NCBI RefSeq assembly: GCF_024397895.1
Contig: NZ_CP073346.1
Span: 1,116,001 to 1,180,000, forward strand
DNA: 64,000 nucleotides
Source of the DNA: Pseudomonas benzenivorans
GTDB lineage: Bacteria; Pseudomonadota; Gammaproteobacteria; Pseudomonadales; Pseudomonadaceae
Direction: 5' to 3'
Positions 31,210 to 45,633 of this stretch are shown here, one piece after another. A model generated the notes under the pieces. That model did no database searches and had not been told where the DNA came from. It worked only from the letters and a program-made list of their open reading frames with translations. The position numbers and the translations under genes are program-made. Positions within the stretch are counted from its first letter, which is position 1, and every line of letters starts with the position of its first letter.

Positions 31210-32529
31210 CTACCAGCTCAAACCCGGATCACAGGGTGGCGGCTGCCAGCTGAGCCGCGACTGCCCGTCGACCGGCCCATCCAGTCCGGACAGATTGGCC
31301 ACCGCCCGCACCTCGCCGTCACACAGCAACAACGGCAGGCGACCGCGAACGAAAGCCGGTACCTGACGCTCGTTGAGCAGGCGCTTGAGATCGCGGTGAC
31401 CGCGACCGGGCAGATTCATGACCTCGCCCCCCTGGCGATAGCCCAGTCGCCACTCCCCGCCCCCACTCAACCGCCCCTCGATACGCACACTGCCGTTACC
31501 GGGCAGCGGCAACACCTGATTGGCCTGTGGCGCCACAGCGGGCAGCGCCGGCGTTCGCAGCCAATCGCCGGCGAGCCACCACAGCCGCTCGTCGGCCCGA
31601 TGCAACTCCCCGGCCGCGAGACGCCAGATCGGCGCGGCGTCGACAGCCGCCGAGAGCAGGGCCTGCCAGCCGACCCAGTGCTCGGCATCCGGCATCGCCG
31701 TCAGCGGGCGCAGCCAGGCACGCAGGGCGTTGCGCTGACGCGCCTCACTCAAGTCGCGCAATGGCGCCAGGGCCAGACTCGGCATCGGCAGCCAGCCAAA
31801 TGCGCTGGGCGCTCGCGCCGGCGCCAGGTCCAGCTGCGCCAGCTCGTCGAGCAACAGCGCGGACTCGCCCAGCAAAACGGCACTGCGCGCCATGCTCGCG
31901 GCCGCCTGCGGCCAGCGCGCGCGCAGCGCCGGCATCACCTGGTGGCGCAGGTAGTTGCGCGCATAGCGGTCATCGGCGTTGCTGGGATCTTCGATCCAGG
32001 TCAATCGATGCTCGGCGGCGTAGGCCTCGAGCTCGTCTCGCGAGCACTGCAGCAGGGGACGCAGCAGCTGTCCCCCACCCAGCGGCCGACTCTGCGGCAT
32101 GGCCGCCAGCCCCCGGGTGCCGGCGCCGCGCAACAGGCGAAACAGCAGGGTTTCGGCCTGGTCGTCGCGGTGCTGCGCGGTGAGCAACAGCTCACCCGCG
32201 CCGAGTGCCGTGGCGAAGGCCGCGTAGCGGGCGTCGCGCGCGGCACGCTCGACGCTCGCCCCCGGCTCCACCTCGACCGCCTGGACCTGCAGGGGAACGC
32301 CCCATTCCTCGCACTGGCGCCGACAATGCGCCGGCCAGGCGTCGGCCGCGGCCTGCAGACCGTGGTGGATATGGAGAGCGGAAAGTGGCGGCAGGGCCTC
32401 GCGTTGCGCGAGACCAGCCAACAGATGCAACAGCACGGTGGAGTCGAGCCCACCGGAAAAGGCGACACGCCAGGCGGGCGCATCACGCCAAGGAGCCAGA
32501 TTCCCCAGCACCTTGGCGTGCAGGCTCAT
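31210..32529 (-). CDS. tilS: tRNA(Ile)-lysidine synthase
   Basis: A 439-residue enzyme converting C34 of tRNA-Ile(CAU) to lysidine. The PP-loop ATPase motif FSGGLDST lies at residues 24-31, then HHGLQAAADAW and HRDDQAETLLFRLLRGAGTRGL. C-terminal TilS substrate-binding and recognition domains complete the long form. The start directly abuts the accA stop, so it is probably co-transcribed with accA. Confidence 0.96.
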   Translation of the reverse strand: MSLHAKVLGNLAPWRDAPAWRVAFSGGLDSTVLLHLLAGLAQREALPPLSALHIHHGLQAAADAWPAHCRRQCEEWGVPLQVQAVEVEPGASVERAARDARYAAFATALGAGELLLTAQHRDDQAETLLFRLLRGAGTRGLAAMPQSRPLGGGQLLRPLLQCSRDELEAYAAEHRLTWIEDPSNADDRYARNYLRHQVMPALRARWPQAAASMARSAVLLGESALLLDELAQLDLAPARAPSAFGWLPMPSLALAPLRDLSEARQRNALRAWLRPLTAMPDAEHWVGWQALLSAAVDAAPIWRLAAGELHRADERLWWLAGDWLRTPALPAVAPQANQVLPLPGNGSVRIEGRLSGGGEWRLGYRQGGEVMNLPGRGHRDLKRLLNERQVPAFVRGRLPLLLCDGEVRAVANLSGLDGPVDGQSRLSWQPPPCDPGLSW

Positions 32530-33480
32530 TTAGGCGACGCCGTAACTCATCAGGCGCTCGTAGCGACGCGCCAGAAGCTCGGCGCTGTCGAGCTTCTTCA
32601 GGGTGCTCAGCTGGGAAGCCAGCTCCTGGCGCACCGACTCGGCCGCCGCGGCCGGATCGCTGTGGGCGCCGCCCAACGGCTCGGGAATTACCTTGTCGAC
32701 GATGCCCAGGCCCTTCAGGCGCTCGGCGGTGATGCCCATGGCCTCGGCGGCGTCCGGCGCCTTATCCGCAGTCTTCCACAGGATCGAGGCGCAGCCTTCC
32801 GGCGAAATCACCGAGTAGGTCGAATACTGCAGCATGTTCAGACGATCGCACACGCCGATCGCCAGGGCGCCGCCGGAGCCACCCTCGCCGATCACGGTGG
32901 CGATGATCGGGGTCTTCAGGCGCGCCATCACCCGCAGGTTCCAGGCGATCGCCTCGCTCTGCCCGCGCTCCTCGGCATCGATACCCGGGTAGGCGCCGGG
33001 GGTGTCGATGAAGGTGAGGATCGGCATCTTGAAGCGTTCGGCCATCTCCATCAGGCGGCAGGCCTTGCGGTAGCCTTCCGGACGCGGCATGCCGAAGTTG
33101 CGGCGCACTTTCTCGCGCACGTCACGGCCCTTCTGGTGACCGATGACCATCACCGGCTCGCCATCCAGGCGCGCCACGCCGCCGACGATGGCGGCGTCAT
33201 CGGAGAAGTGCCGGTCGCCATGCAGTTCGTCGAACTCGGTGAAGATGTGCTGCAGATAATCCAGGGTGTAGGGGCGGCGCGGATGACGGGCGAGCTGGGC
33301 AATCTGCCAGCTGGTCAGGTTGCCGAAAATGCTTTCGGTCAAGGCGCTGCTCTTGTCCTGCAGGCGGGCGATCTCTTCGTTGATGTTCAACGCGTTGTCG
33401 TTACCCACCAAGCGAAGCTCTTCGATCTTGGCTTGCAGGTCGGCGATCGGCTGTTCGAAATCGAGAAAGTTCGGGTTCAT
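32530..33480 (-). CDS. accA: Acetyl-CoA carboxylase carboxyltransferase subunit alpha
   Basis: A 316-residue subunit that, with AccD, transfers carboxyl from biotin to acetyl-CoA to make malonyl-CoA for fatty acids. Typical motifs are [25 protein letters not shown] and [13 protein letters not shown]. Start ATG 33480 ([11 protein letters not shown]) is conserved; nine codons upstream are not. It lies 135 bases downstream of dnaE. Confidence 0.97.
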   Translation of the reverse strand: MNPNFLDFEQPIADLQAKIEELRLVGNDNALNINEEIARLQDKSSALTESIFGNLTSWQIAQLARHPRRPYTLDYLQHIFTEFDELHGDRHFSDDAAIVGGVARLDGEPVMVIGHQKGRDVREKVRRNFGMPRPEGYRKACRLMEMAERFKMPILTFIDTPGAYPGIDAEERGQSEAIAWNLRVMARLKTPIIATVIGEGGSGGALAIGVCDRLNMLQYSTYSVISPEGCASILWKTADKAPDAAEAMGITAERLKGLGIVDKVIPEPLGGAHSDPAAAAESVRQELASQLSTLKKLDSAELLARRYERLMSYGVA

Positions 33481-33615
33481 AGTCATCCGTCTTGCGTCGA
33501 CGGCCAAGCGGCCGGGGAGCTGTATCCGTTTCGCGCCCTACCTTAAGGGATCAGGCGCATTGAGGTCGACACCCAATAGCGTGTCGGACCGACTGGCGAG
33601 GCACGGCCTCGTCTA

Positions 33616-37134
<3,519 letters not shown>

Positions 37135-37165
37135 GGCAAGCCTATGCAAAACACGAAAACGACAA

Positions 37166-37185
37166 GGCCCGGATTGTACCGGGCC
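37166..37185 (-). terminator. Hairpin between rnhB and dnaE
   Basis: GGCCCGG (37166-37172) and CCGGGCC (37179-37185) pair around a 6-base loop. On the minus strand the tail TTGTCGTTTTC is T-rich but broken, so termination may be partial. Confidence 0.55.
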
Positions 37186-37232
37186 CGGGGATAAAGACCA
37201 GAGATGCGCGCCCAGCGAGGCCCCCGTCGCCC

Positions 37233-37829
37233 TCAGGACTCCAGCAGGGCGCGTACCGGCGCGAACGAACGCCGATGAATGGGCGTCGGCCCCAGGCGCC
37301 GCAGGGCCTCCAGATGGCTCGGCGTGGGATAGCCCTTGTGCCCGGCAATGCCATAGCCGGGGTACTGCAGGTCGAGCTGCTGCATCTCGCGATCGCGACT
37401 GACCTTGGCCAGGATCGAGGCGGCGGCGATGGCCGGCACCTGGCTGTCGCCCTTGACCACTGCGGCGCTGGGCACCTGCAGGCGCGGGCAGCGATTGCCA
37501 TCGATCAGCGCCAGCTTGGGCGTCACGCTCAGTCCCTCGACTGCACGCTGCATGGCCAGCATGGTGGCCTGCAGGATGTTAAGCCGATCGATCTCCTCGA
37601 CTTCGGCGCGGGCAATGCACCAGGCCAGCGCCTTCTCGCGGATCTCTTCGAACAGCTGCTCGCGGCGCGCCTCAGTGAGTTTCTTTGAATCGTTCAAGCC
37701 AACTATCGGTCGCTGCGGATCGAGAATCACCGCCGCGGTGACCACGGCCCCGCAGAGTGGTCCACGACCGACCTCGTCGACGCCGGCCACCAGCTCCTGC
37801 ACCTGGGTGAAATCCAGCCCCAACTGCAT
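37233..37829 (-). CDS. rnhB: Ribonuclease HII
   Basis: A 198-residue nuclease that removes ribonucleotides from DNA and RNA-DNA hybrids. Catalytic Asp/Glu are in [16 protein letters not shown], with a third Asp in LIDGNRCP and the HKGYPTPSH motif near the end. Its start overlaps the lpxB stop by one base (TGATG), so it is coupled to the lipid A gene. Confidence 0.96.
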   Translation of the reverse strand: MQLGLDFTQVQELVAGVDEVGRGPLCGAVVTAAVILDPQRPIVGLNDSKKLTEARREQLFEEIREKALAWCIARAEVEEIDRLNILQATMLAMQRAVEGLSVTPKLALIDGNRCPRLQVPSAAVVKGDSQVPAIAAASILAKVSRDREMQQLDLQYPGYGIAGHKGYPTPSHLEALRRLGPTPIHRRSFAPVRALLES

Positions 37830-38962
37830 CAGGCGCGCCCGACCAACTCGAGCACGGCATCGGCTGCCTGAGCCGACGCATCGCGGCGCAGCGCGCGATG
37901 AATCAGGTCGAAGCTCTCGGTCTGCTCCTCGCCTTCCTCCAGGAGCGGCGCCACATGCTGGGCCAGGGCCTCGGGCGTCGCCGCGTCCTGGATCAGCTCG
38001 GGCACCAACAGGCGCTCCGCAAGCAGATTGGGCAAGGAGATATAGGGACTCTTCACCAGGCGCTTGAGGATCCGGTAGGTCAACGGTGCCACCCGGTAGG
38101 CGACCACCATGGGTCGCTTGTACAGCAGCGCCTCCAGGGTTGCGGTACCGGAGGCGATCAGCACCGCATCGCAGGCGGCCAACGCCTCGTGGGAACGACC
38201 GTCGAGCAGGGTCAGCGGCAAGTCCCGCCCGACCAGCAACTGTTCGAGCTGTGCACGACGCTCGGGACTGGCGCTCGGCACCACGAAACGAATGCCTGGG
38301 CGCAGGGCCCGCAGGCGCGACGCCGCATCGAGAAACAGGCTACCCAGGCGCGCCACCTCGCCGCCGCGACTCCCCGGCAACAGGGCCACCACCGGGCCAT
38401 CGACCGGCAAGTCCAGGGCGCTGCGAGCCGCAGCACGATCGGCATCCAGCGGGATGGCATCGGCCAGGGGGTGACCAACGAAGCGCACCGGCACCTGCTG
38501 GGCATCGTAGAACTGCGCCTCGAAGGGGAACAGGGTCAGCATCAGGTCGCAACCCTGACGGATCTTCAACACCCGCTTTTGTCGCCAAGCCCAGACCGAG
38601 GGGCTGACGTAATGCACGGTCTTGATACCGGCGCGGCGCAGCTTGAGCTCGAGGTCCAGGTTGAAGTCCGGGGCATCGATGCCAATGAACACGTCCGGCC
38701 TGGCCGCGATCAGGTCGCGCCGCAGTCGACGCCGGCGCGCGAGCAGCTCCGGCAGGCGGCCGAGCACCTCGACCAGCCCCATCACTGCCAGACGCTCCAT
38801 GGGAAAATAGGACCTCAACCCCTCGGCCTCCATCAGCGGTCCGCCAACGCCGATGAATTCGATCTGCGGGTGCCGGGCTTTAAGCCCCTGCATCAGCCCC
38901 GCTCCGAGGATATCGCCGGAGGCTTCGCCAGCCACCAGGGCGACGCGCAATCGCTCGGCCAT
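37829..38962 (-). CDS. lpxB: Lipid-A-disaccharide synthase
   Basis: A 377-residue GT19 glycosyltransferase joining UDP-2,3-diacylglucosamine and lipid X in the inner membrane. The N-terminal [12 protein letters not shown] and central [11 protein letters not shown] motifs are diagnostic, and the C-terminal half has [11 protein letters not shown]. It follows lpxA by three bases. Confidence 0.97.
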   Translation of the reverse strand: MAERLRVALVAGEASGDILGAGLMQGLKARHPQIEFIGVGGPLMEAEGLRSYFPMERLAVMGLVEVLGRLPELLARRRRLRRDLIAARPDVFIGIDAPDFNLDLELKLRRAGIKTVHYVSPSVWAWRQKRVLKIRQGCDLMLTLFPFEAQFYDAQQVPVRFVGHPLADAIPLDADRAAARSALDLPVDGPVVALLPGSRGGEVARLGSLFLDAASRLRALRPGIRFVVPSASPERRAQLEQLLVGRDLPLTLLDGRSHEALAACDAVLIASGTATLEALLYKRPMVVAYRVAPLTYRILKRLVKSPYISLPNLLAERLLVPELIQDAATPEALAQHVAPLLEEGEEQTESFDLIHRALRRDASAQAADAVLELVGRA

Positions 38963-38965
38963 GAA

Positions 38966-39742
38966 CTAGCGGGTAATGCCGCGTTTGGAAGCCAGGATCG
39001 AGTCGCGGAAGACTGCGACCTCGGGAAACTGCGCCGACGGCTCGGCCAACTCGGCCAGGGCCTGCTCGACCGTCAGCCCCTGGCGATACACCGTCTTGTA
39101 GGCGCGCCGCAATGCGGCAATGGCCTCGGTGCTGAAGCCACGACGACGCATGCCTTCGAAATTCATGCTGCGCGCCTCGGCGGGGTTGCCGAAGACCGTG
39201 ACATAGGCGGGCACATCCTTGCCGATGGCCGTGCCCATACCGGAGAAGCTGTGGGCGCCGATGCGGCAGAACTGGTGCACCAGGGTGTAGCCGGAAAGAA
39301 TCGCCCAGTCGTCGACGTGGACGTGGCCGGCCAACGCGGTGTTGTTCACCAGAATGCAATGATTGGCGATGACACTGTCGTGGCCGATGTGCGCATAGGC
39401 CATGAACAGGTTGTGGTCGCCGATGGTGGTTTCGCCACGATCCTGCACCGTGCCGCGGTGGATGGTGACCCCTTCACGAATGACGTTGTGGTCGCCAATC
39501 ACCAGGCGCGTGGGCTCACCCTTGTACTTGAGGTCAGGGGTATCTTCCCCGACCGAGGAAAACTGGTAGATGTGGTTGTGCTTGCCAATCCGGGTCGGCC
39601 CCTTGAGTACCACATGAGGGCCGATCACCGTGCCCTCGCCGATTTTCACATTGGCGCCGACGATCGACCAGGGACCAACGACCACGTCGTCCGCCAGCTG
39701 TGCGCTGGGGTCGATGATGGCACGAGGGTCAATCAAACTCAT
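38966..39742 (-). CDS. lpxA: UDP-N-acetylglucosamine acyltransferase LpxA
   Basis: A 258-residue trimeric left-handed beta-helix acyltransferase that starts lipid A synthesis. Hexapeptide repeats run through the first two thirds ([33 protein letters not shown]). [20 protein letters not shown] contains the catalytic-histidine region. It overlaps fabZ by four bases. Confidence 0.97.
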   Translation of the reverse strand: MSLIDPRAIIDPSAQLADDVVVGPWSIVGANVKIGEGTVIGPHVVLKGPTRIGKHNHIYQFSSVGEDTPDLKYKGEPTRLVIGDHNVIREGVTIHRGTVQDRGETTIGDHNLFMAYAHIGHDSVIANHCILVNNTALAGHVHVDDWAILSGYTLVHQFCRIGAHSFSGMGTAIGKDVPAYVTVFGNPAEARSMNFEGMRRRGFSTEAIAALRRAYKTVYRQGLTVEQALAELAEPSAQFPEVAVFRDSILASKRGITR

Positions 39743-40179
39743 AGTTTGCGTTCCGCACAGATGATTTCGGCCGAACAGACTTCCTTGCCATCAACGCTGG
39801 CCTTGCACTCGAACTTCCAGATGCTGCGCTTGGTACTGAGGAACTTGGCCTCGAGAATCAGCTGATCACCCGGGACCACCGGCTGACGGAAGCGCAGCTT
39901 GTCCGAACCGACGAAATAGTAGAGGGTACCATCGGAGGGCTTGGCCCCCATCATCTTGAAGCCAAGGATACCCGCGGCCTGGGCCATGGCTTCGATGATC
40001 AACACACCGGGCATGATCGGGTGCTCGGGAAAATGCCCATTGAAGAAAGGCTCATTGATGCTGACATTCTTATAGGCACGAATGCACTTGCCCTCAACAT
40101 CCAGCTCGGCAACCCGGTCGACCAGCAGGAACGGGTAGCGGTGCGGCAGGTATTCGCGAATTTCGTTGATGTCCATCAT
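39739..40179 (-). CDS. fabZ: 3-hydroxyacyl-ACP dehydratase FabZ
   Basis: A 146-residue hot-dog-fold dehydratase in fatty acid elongation. The active-site pair is His49 ([12 protein letters not shown]) and Glu63 (IEAMAQ). Start ATG 40179 ([17 protein letters not shown]) matches the P. aeruginosa enzyme in length; a longer open frame overlapping lpxD is rejected. It sits between lpxD and lpxA, which share its hydroxyacyl-ACP substrates. Confidence 0.97.
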   Translation of the reverse strand: MMDINEIREYLPHRYPFLLVDRVAELDVEGKCIRAYKNVSINEPFFNGHFPEHPIMPGVLIIEAMAQAAGILGFKMMGAKPSDGTLYYFVGSDKLRFRQPVVPGDQLILEAKFLSTKRSIWKFECKASVDGKEVCSAEIICAERKL

Positions 40180-40228
40180 GTCCAGAGAAGCCTGTAGTAA
40201 AAAGAGGGGAGCACGACATCCGCCGGGC

Positions 40229-41287
40229 TCAGGCATCAGATGAGGCATTACCGCCCGAGGTCACGGCAGCCAACTGTTTTTCCAGTTCTTTCAGACGCCG
40301 TGCCATGTCGTCCAACTGACGAATGCGTGCCGCACTCTTCTTCCACTCACCGGCGGGCTGCATGGCCGTGCCGGACGAGTAGGCGCCAGGCTCGGTGATA
40401 GAGCGGGTGACCATGGTCATACCGGTGACGAACACGCCATCGCACACCTCGATATGCCCGACCATGCCGACGCCGCCAGCGATCATGCAGTTCTTGCCGA
40501 TCTTGGTGCTACCGGAAATCCCGGCGCAACCGGCCATGGCGGTGTTGTCGCCGATCTGCACGTTGTGCGCGATCATGATCTGGTTATCCAGCTTGACGCC
40601 GTTGCCGATCAGGGTGTCTGCCAATGCGCCACGATCGATGGTGGTGTTGGCGCCGATCTCGACGTCGTCACCGATCAGCACCCCGCCGATCTGTGCAATC
40701 TTCTGCCAGACGCCCTTCTCATTGGCGAAGCCAAAGCCCTCGCCGCCAATCACCGCGCCCGACTGGATCACCACCCGCTTGCCGATGCGCACGTCGTGAT
40801 ACAGGGTCACGCGAGGAGCGAGCCAACCACCCTCACCAATGACCGAACGTGCGCCCACCACGCAATGCGCGCCCAGGGTCACCCCGGGACCGATCTGCGC
40901 ACCACTTTCCACCACGACATAGGCACCGATGCTGGCGCTGGCGTCGACCTGCGCGTCGCCGGCAATCGAGGCGGTCGGGTGCACACCCGCTGGCGCCTGC
41001 GGCTTGCGATCGAACAGATGGGAGAGCTCGGCGTAGGCCAGGTAGGGATTGACGACGATCAAGGCGTCACCAGCATAGCCCTCGGCATCAGCTTCGGTCA
41101 GCAGCACCGCGCCCGCCTGGCAATCACCCAGGTACTTGCGGTACTGCGGATTGGCGAGAAAACTCAGCTGATCCGGACCGGCTTCCTGCAAGGTCGCCAG
41201 TCCGCTGATCGGCTTGTCGGCGGCGCCACGCAAGGTGGCGCCCAAACGCTCGGCCAGTTGGGCCAGGGTGAAAAGCGGCGCCTTCAT
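40229..41287 (-). CDS. lpxD: UDP-3-O-(3-hydroxyacyl)glucosamine N-acyltransferase LpxD
   Basis: A 352-residue acyltransferase of lipid A synthesis. An N-terminal uridine-binding domain is followed by a hexapeptide beta-helix ([24 protein letters not shown]) and a C-terminal helix ([20 protein letters not shown]). The start is two bases from the skp stop, consistent with one transcript. Confidence 0.97.
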   Translation of the reverse strand: MKAPLFTLAQLAERLGATLRGAADKPISGLATLQEAGPDQLSFLANPQYRKYLGDCQAGAVLLTEADAEGYAGDALIVVNPYLAYAELSHLFDRKPQAPAGVHPTASIAGDAQVDASASIGAYVVVESGAQIGPGVTLGAHCVVGARSVIGEGGWLAPRVTLYHDVRIGKRVVIQSGAVIGGEGFGFANEKGVWQKIAQIGGVLIGDDVEIGANTTIDRGALADTLIGNGVKLDNQIMIAHNVQIGDNTAMAGCAGISGSTKIGKNCMIAGGVGMVGHIEVCDGVFVTGMTMVTRSITEPGAYSSGTAMQPAGEWKKSAARIRQLDDMARRLKELEKQLAAVTSGGNASSDA

Positions 41288-41289
41288 GT

Positions 41290-41793
41290 TCAGCGCAGCT
41301 GGTTCATGCGCTCGATGACTTGCAGCGTGATGTCGAACTGGGGTTTGACATCGATCACCGCGCCGCGCTCGAGCACCAGGTCGTAATTACCCTTCTTGAT
41401 CACTTCCTCGACCGCCTTGTCCAGGTTCGGCTTGAGCTTTTTGAGCATGTCGCGGTCGGCAATGGCCTTGGCTTCGTTGAGCTCCTTGGACTGGAACTGG
41501 AAGTCGCGGGCCTTCTGCTTGAACTCCAGTTCCAGGCGCTCGCGCTCGGCGGTCTGCATCTTCTCGCCGTCCTTGACCAGGCGATCCTGGATGCGCTTGG
41601 CGTCGCTCTCCAGGGTCTTGAGCTTGTTCAGCTGCGGGCCGAACTTCTTCTCGGCATCGACGGCGTAACGCTTGGCCGCATCGGACTCGAGCAGCGCCAT
41701 TTGATAGTTCAGCACCGCGACCTTCATTTCGGCGAAGGCAGGCATTGCCAGCAGGGCAGCACTTAACAGAACCAGTTGAGTCAACTTACGCAC
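41290..41793 (-). CDS. skp: Periplasmic chaperone Skp/OmpH
   Basis: A 167-residue periplasmic chaperone for unfolded outer-membrane proteins. A signal peptide ends after Ala21 (LLAMPAFA). The rest is a long coiled coil ([33 protein letters not shown]) as in Skp tentacles. The start is GTG 41793, supported by AGGAG six bases upstream and by the signal peptide; no ATG fits. It lies 44 bases after bamA. Confidence 0.93.
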   Translation of the reverse strand: MRKLTQLVLLSAALLAMPAFAEMKVAVLNYQMALLESDAAKRYAVDAEKKFGPQLNKLKTLESDAKRIQDRLVKDGEKMQTAERERLELEFKQKARDFQFQSKELNEAKAIADRDMLKKLKPNLDKAVEEVIKKGNYDLVLERGAVIDVKPQFDITLQVIERMNQLR

Positions 41794-41837
41794 GATGCAC
41801 TCCTGCAAAAAACTGTGATTGTTCAGGGGCCAGCCCC

Positions 41838-44189
41838 TTAGAAGGTCTGGCCGAGGGAGAACTGGAATACCTGGGTGTCGGCATCGTCGGGTTTGACCAC
41901 CGGCATCGCCAGGCTGAAGCTCAACGGCCCCAGCGCGGTGATCCAGGTCAGGCCGACACCGACGGAGCTGGCCAGTTCGCCGGCGTCGATGCTGGTGCAA
42001 CTGGTCTGGGTTTTGCCGCAGCTGGTGTCAAACACGTTGCCCACGTCCCAGAACAGCGCGGTGCGCAGCGAACGCTGGTCCTTGACGAAGGGCATCGGGA
42101 ACAGCAGCTCGACGCCACCCTGGACCAGCACGTTGCCACCGAAGGGCAGCGGGTCTTGATCCGGGTCGAACTGGGTCCCCGGATTCGTCCCTTTGCTCGG
42201 GGTACTGCGTGGCCCCAGGCTGCTGTCGTCGAAACCCCGTACCGAGTTGAAACCGCCGGCGTAGTAGTGCTCGTAGAACGGCAGTTCGGCGGTCGATCCA
42301 TAGCTGTCGCCATAGCCCAGCTGGGTGTGCAGGCGCAGGGTATAGGTGTTGCTCAGCGGTTTGAAGATCTGCCCGCGGTAATCGACCTTGTAGAACGACA
42401 GGTCGCTGCCCGGAACGGTGGTCTCGAACACCAGGCTCTGGGAGTGGCCACGGGTGGCCAGCACGCCCTTGTTCAGGGTCGACTCCGACCAGCCGACCGA
42501 GGCCTTGAAGTTCAGGTAGTTGTCGCCTTCCTGCTCGATGAACTTGAAGATCTCGTCGACCGTGAACACGCCGGTATTGATGGTGTCCTGCTGGGCGGTC
42601 AGGCCATAGGTCAGGCGCGAGGTTTCGCTGATCGGGTAACCGATGCTCACGCCTGCGCCCAGGCTATCCACGGCGAAGCTCGAGACCTGTGTGTCCAGCT
42701 CATCGTAGTCGGTGGTGCGATAGAAGGCGTTGTAGCCCAGGCTGACACCGTCTGGCGTCCAGTAGGGATCGACGAAGCCGAAGTTGTAGCTGGTCTGATA
42801 CTCGCTGCGATTGAGGCCGACGCTGACCTTGTTACCGGTCCCGAGGAAGTTGCTCTGGCTGATCGAGCCACCGAGAATAAGGCCGGCGTTCTGGGCGAAG
42901 CCGACACTGGCGGTGATCGAACCGGACGCCTGCTCCTCGACGCTGTAGTTGACGTCGATCTGGTCGTCGGTGCCCGGCACCGGCGGGGTTTCGACGTTGA
43001 CTTCCTTGAAGTAGCCGAGACGCTCCAGACGGGTCTTGGACTGGTCGATCAGGTAGGTCGAGGCCCAGCCGCCTTCCATCTGGCGCATTTCCCGGCGCAG
43101 CACGTCGTCTTCGGTCTTGGTGTTGCCGCGGAAGTTGATGCGATTGACGTAGGCGCGCTTGCCCGGGTCGACGACGAAGGTGATCGACACCGTGCCATCT
43201 TCATCGTGGGCTTCCGGCACGCCATTGACGTTGGCGAAGGTGTAACCCTCGTTACCCAGGCGACGGGTGATCAGCTCCGAGGTGGTGGTCATCACCTTGC
43301 GCGAGAACACCTGGCCTTCCTTGACCAGCAGCAGCGCGCGAATGTCTTCTTCCGGCACCTTCAGGTCGCCGGACAGCTTGACTTCGCGGACGCTGTACTT
43401 CTGCCCTTCATCGACGTTGACCGTGATGTAGACGTGCTTCTTGTCCGGCGTGATGGACACCTGGGTGGAGGAGATGTCCATGTTGATGTAACCGCGGTCC
43501 AGGTAGTAGGAACGCAGACGCTCCAGGTCGCCGGAGAGCTTTTCGCGGGCGTACTTGTCGTCGTTCTTGAAAAACGACAGCCAGTTACTGGTCTTCAACT
43601 CGAACAGGTCGATCAGATCTTCGTCGGCGAAGACCGTGTTACCCACCACGTTGATGTGCTGAATCGCCGCGACCGAACCTTCGTTGATGTTGATCTTCAG
43701 CGCCACCCGGTTGCGCGGCTGGGGGATCACTTCGGTCTCGATCTCCGCCGAGTAGCGGCCCTGGGCCACGTACTGACGCTGCAACTCGTTGCGCACGCCC
43801 TCGAGGGTCGCGCGCTGGAAAATCTCGCCCTCTGCCAGGCCGGACTGGTTGAGACCCTTGAGCAGATCTTCGCTGGTGATCGCCTTGTTGCCATCGATCT
43901 CGATGCTGGAGATCGAAGGACGCTCCACCAGGGTGATGACCAGCACGTCGCCATCGCGCCCCAACTGGATGTCCTGGAAGAAGCCGGTCTTGAACAGTTC
44001 GCGCGTGGCTTCCACCAGGCTGCGGTCATCGGCCTGTTCGCCGACATTCAGCGGCAAGGCGCCGAACACGCTGCCGGCGGAGACCCGCTGGAGGCCGTTG
44101 ACGCGAATATCGGAGATGGTGAAGGACTCGGCGTGAACTTCGGCGATCATCAATGCGGCAAGCACCGCAGGTAGCAGCAGACGTTTCAT
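41838..44189 (-). CDS. bamA: Outer membrane protein assembly factor BamA
   Basis: A 783-residue essential Omp85 protein (Opr86 in P. aeruginosa). A 20-residue signal peptide is followed by five POTRA domains (first about 22-90) and a C-terminal 16-strand barrel containing the RGFDDSSLGPR lid-loop motif. It ends in Phe (FSLGQTF), the beta-signal. It follows rseP, but a strong terminator at 44218-44247 separates them, so it needs its own promoter or read-through. Confidence 0.98.
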   Translation of the reverse strand: MKRLLLPAVLAALMIAEVHAESFTISDIRVNGLQRVSAGSVFGALPLNVGEQADDRSLVEATRELFKTGFFQDIQLGRDGDVLVITLVERPSISSIEIDGNKAITSEDLLKGLNQSGLAEGEIFQRATLEGVRNELQRQYVAQGRYSAEIETEVIPQPRNRVALKININEGSVAAIQHINVVGNTVFADEDLIDLFELKTSNWLSFFKNDDKYAREKLSGDLERLRSYYLDRGYINMDISSTQVSITPDKKHVYITVNVDEGQKYSVREVKLSGDLKVPEEDIRALLLVKEGQVFSRKVMTTTSELITRRLGNEGYTFANVNGVPEAHDEDGTVSITFVVDPGKRAYVNRINFRGNTKTEDDVLRREMRQMEGGWASTYLIDQSKTRLERLGYFKEVNVETPPVPGTDDQIDVNYSVEEQASGSITASVGFAQNAGLILGGSISQSNFLGTGNKVSVGLNRSEYQTSYNFGFVDPYWTPDGVSLGYNAFYRTTDYDELDTQVSSFAVDSLGAGVSIGYPISETSRLTYGLTAQQDTINTGVFTVDEIFKFIEQEGDNYLNFKASVGWSESTLNKGVLATRGHSQSLVFETTVPGSDLSFYKVDYRGQIFKPLSNTYTLRLHTQLGYGDSYGSTAELPFYEHYYAGGFNSVRGFDDSSLGPRSTPSKGTNPGTQFDPDQDPLPFGGNVLVQGGVELLFPMPFVKDQRSLRTALFWDVGNVFDTSCGKTQTSCTSIDAGELASSVGVGLTWITALGPLSFSLAMPVVKPDDADTQVFQFSLGQTF

Positions 44190-44217
44190 GAAGTCCTTTC
44201 TTATTCCAACTGACGAT

Positions 44218-44247
44218 AAAAAATCTGTCGCTCGAGGCGACAGATTT
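44218..44247 (-). terminator. Terminator between rseP and bamA
   Basis: AAATCTGTCGC (44221-44231) and GCGACAGATTT (44237-44247) form a perfect 11-base stem. On the minus strand it ends in six T. It lies 16 bases past the rseP stop. Confidence 0.88.
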
Positions 44248-44262
44248 GTAATTCAGTAGCGA

Positions 44263-45615
44263 CTACAACCGACCGAGATCGTTGACCAGGGCCAGCAACA
44301 TGACCCCTATCACCAAACTGATGCCGATCTGCATCCCCCACCCCTGCACCCGCTCCGACAGCGGACGACCGCGCGCCCACTCGACCAGATAAAAAAGCAG
44401 ATGCCCCCCATCCAGCACTGGGATCGGCAGCAAGTTGAGAACCCCCAGACTTATGCTCAGATAGGCGAGGAAATTCAGGAAATCCCCCAGGCCCGACTCA
44501 GCCGAAGCGCCCGCCACTTTAGCAATGGTTATCGGCCCGCTCAAGTTTTTTACCGAGAGCTCGCCGAACAGCATTTTCTTTAGCGAATCAAGGGTCAGCA
44601 GGCTCATGGTCCAGGTGCGCGACAGCGCTTCACCGACGGCCTCCAGCGGACCGAAGCTTACTTCGCGGAGCATCTCGGGCGGCCATTCGCCGCCTTCCAC
44701 GCCAGCGCCCAGGTAGCCGCTACGGCCCTCACCTTCGCCACGCGCGGCCAGCGTCACCGCCAATTCCCGCTGTCGACCCTGGCGCTCCACCAGCAGGCGA
44801 ACGTCCCGGCCCGGCAGCGCACGCACCCGATCGACCAGCTGCTGCCAGTCGTCCAGAGGCGCATCGTCCAGCGCCAGGATGCGATCACCGATCTGCAGGC
44901 CGGCCGCCTTCGCCGGACCCGCGTCATCCAGATGTGCCAACACCGGCGCCAGCATCGGCCGCCAGGGCCTAATACCCAGGGACGCGATGGGGTCCGGCTG
45001 GTCGACCCCCTGGAGCCAGTCGGACAGCGCGATCTGCCGCGGACTCTCGAGTGTGGAGCCCGGCTCTCGCACGGTGACCTGCAGACTGCCCGTCTCGCCT
45101 AACCGCCGCACCAGTTGCAGATTGACCGCCGCCCAACCGGCGGTCGGCTCGTCATTCACGGCGACGATTTCCTGCCCCGCCTGCAAACCGGCCTCTGCTG
45201 CCAGGCTGCCGCTCTCGACCGCACCGATGACCGGCCGCACCTGCAGGCTGCCGAGCATGGCCACCAGCCAGAAGAACAGCAAGGCGAGCAAGAAGTTGGC
45301 GATAGGCCCCGCCGACACGATGGCGATGCGCTGGCGCACCGTCTTGCGATTGAACGATTGATCGAGCTGCGCCGGCGGCACGTCGCCCTCGCGCTCATCG
45401 AGCATCTTCACGTAGCCGCCCAGGGGAATGGCAGCAATGACGAACTCGGTACCCTGACGATCATGCCAGCGCAGCAACGGACTGCCGAAACCGACCGAGA
45501 AGCGCAGGACCCTGACCCCACAGCGGCGCGCCACCCAGAAGTGGCCGAATTCGTGGAAGGTCACCAGCACCCCAAGGGCAACCAGGGTACCGATAATCAT
45601 GTACAGCGTACTCAT
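44263..45615 (-). CDS. rseP: Site-2 protease RseP (MucP)
   Basis: A 450-residue inner-membrane zinc metalloprotease that cleaves anti-sigma factor MucA/RseA within the membrane. HEFGH gives His21, Glu22 and His25, and the third ligand is in LPIPVLDGGHLLF. Two PDZ domains sit in the periplasmic middle (for example AAEAGLQAGQEIVAVND and AAGLQIGDRILALDD). It is 18 bases downstream of dxr. Confidence 0.96.
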   Translation of the reverse strand: MSTLYMIIGTLVALGVLVTFHEFGHFWVARRCGVRVLRFSVGFGSPLLRWHDRQGTEFVIAAIPLGGYVKMLDEREGDVPPAQLDQSFNRKTVRQRIAIVSAGPIANFLLALLFFWLVAMLGSLQVRPVIGAVESGSLAAEAGLQAGQEIVAVNDEPTAGWAAVNLQLVRRLGETGSLQVTVREPGSTLESPRQIALSDWLQGVDQPDPIASLGIRPWRPMLAPVLAHLDDAGPAKAAGLQIGDRILALDDAPLDDWQQLVDRVRALPGRDVRLLVERQGRQRELAVTLAARGEGEGRSGYLGAGVEGGEWPPEMLREVSFGPLEAVGEALSRTWTMSLLTLDSLKKMLFGELSVKNLSGPITIAKVAGASAESGLGDFLNFLAYLSISLGVLNLLPIPVLDGGHLLFYLVEWARGRPLSERVQGWGMQIGISLVIGVMLLALVNDLGRL

Positions 45616-45633
45616 AGGGCTTCTCCGTGCCGC

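Noticed and set aside
39739..40248. Longer FabZ start at 40248
   Set aside because: It would overlap lpxD, and the extra residues are not conserved. ATG 40179 gives the known 146-residue enzyme.
41825..41837. GGGGC/GCCCC dyad between bamA and skp as a terminator
   Set aside because: The stem is five bases with a 2-base loop, and the T-run is about 15 bases away, so support is too weak.
41745..44174. An 809-codon open frame antisense to bamA
   Set aside because: BamA on the other strand is unmistakable; the antisense product has the biased composition of a shadow frame.
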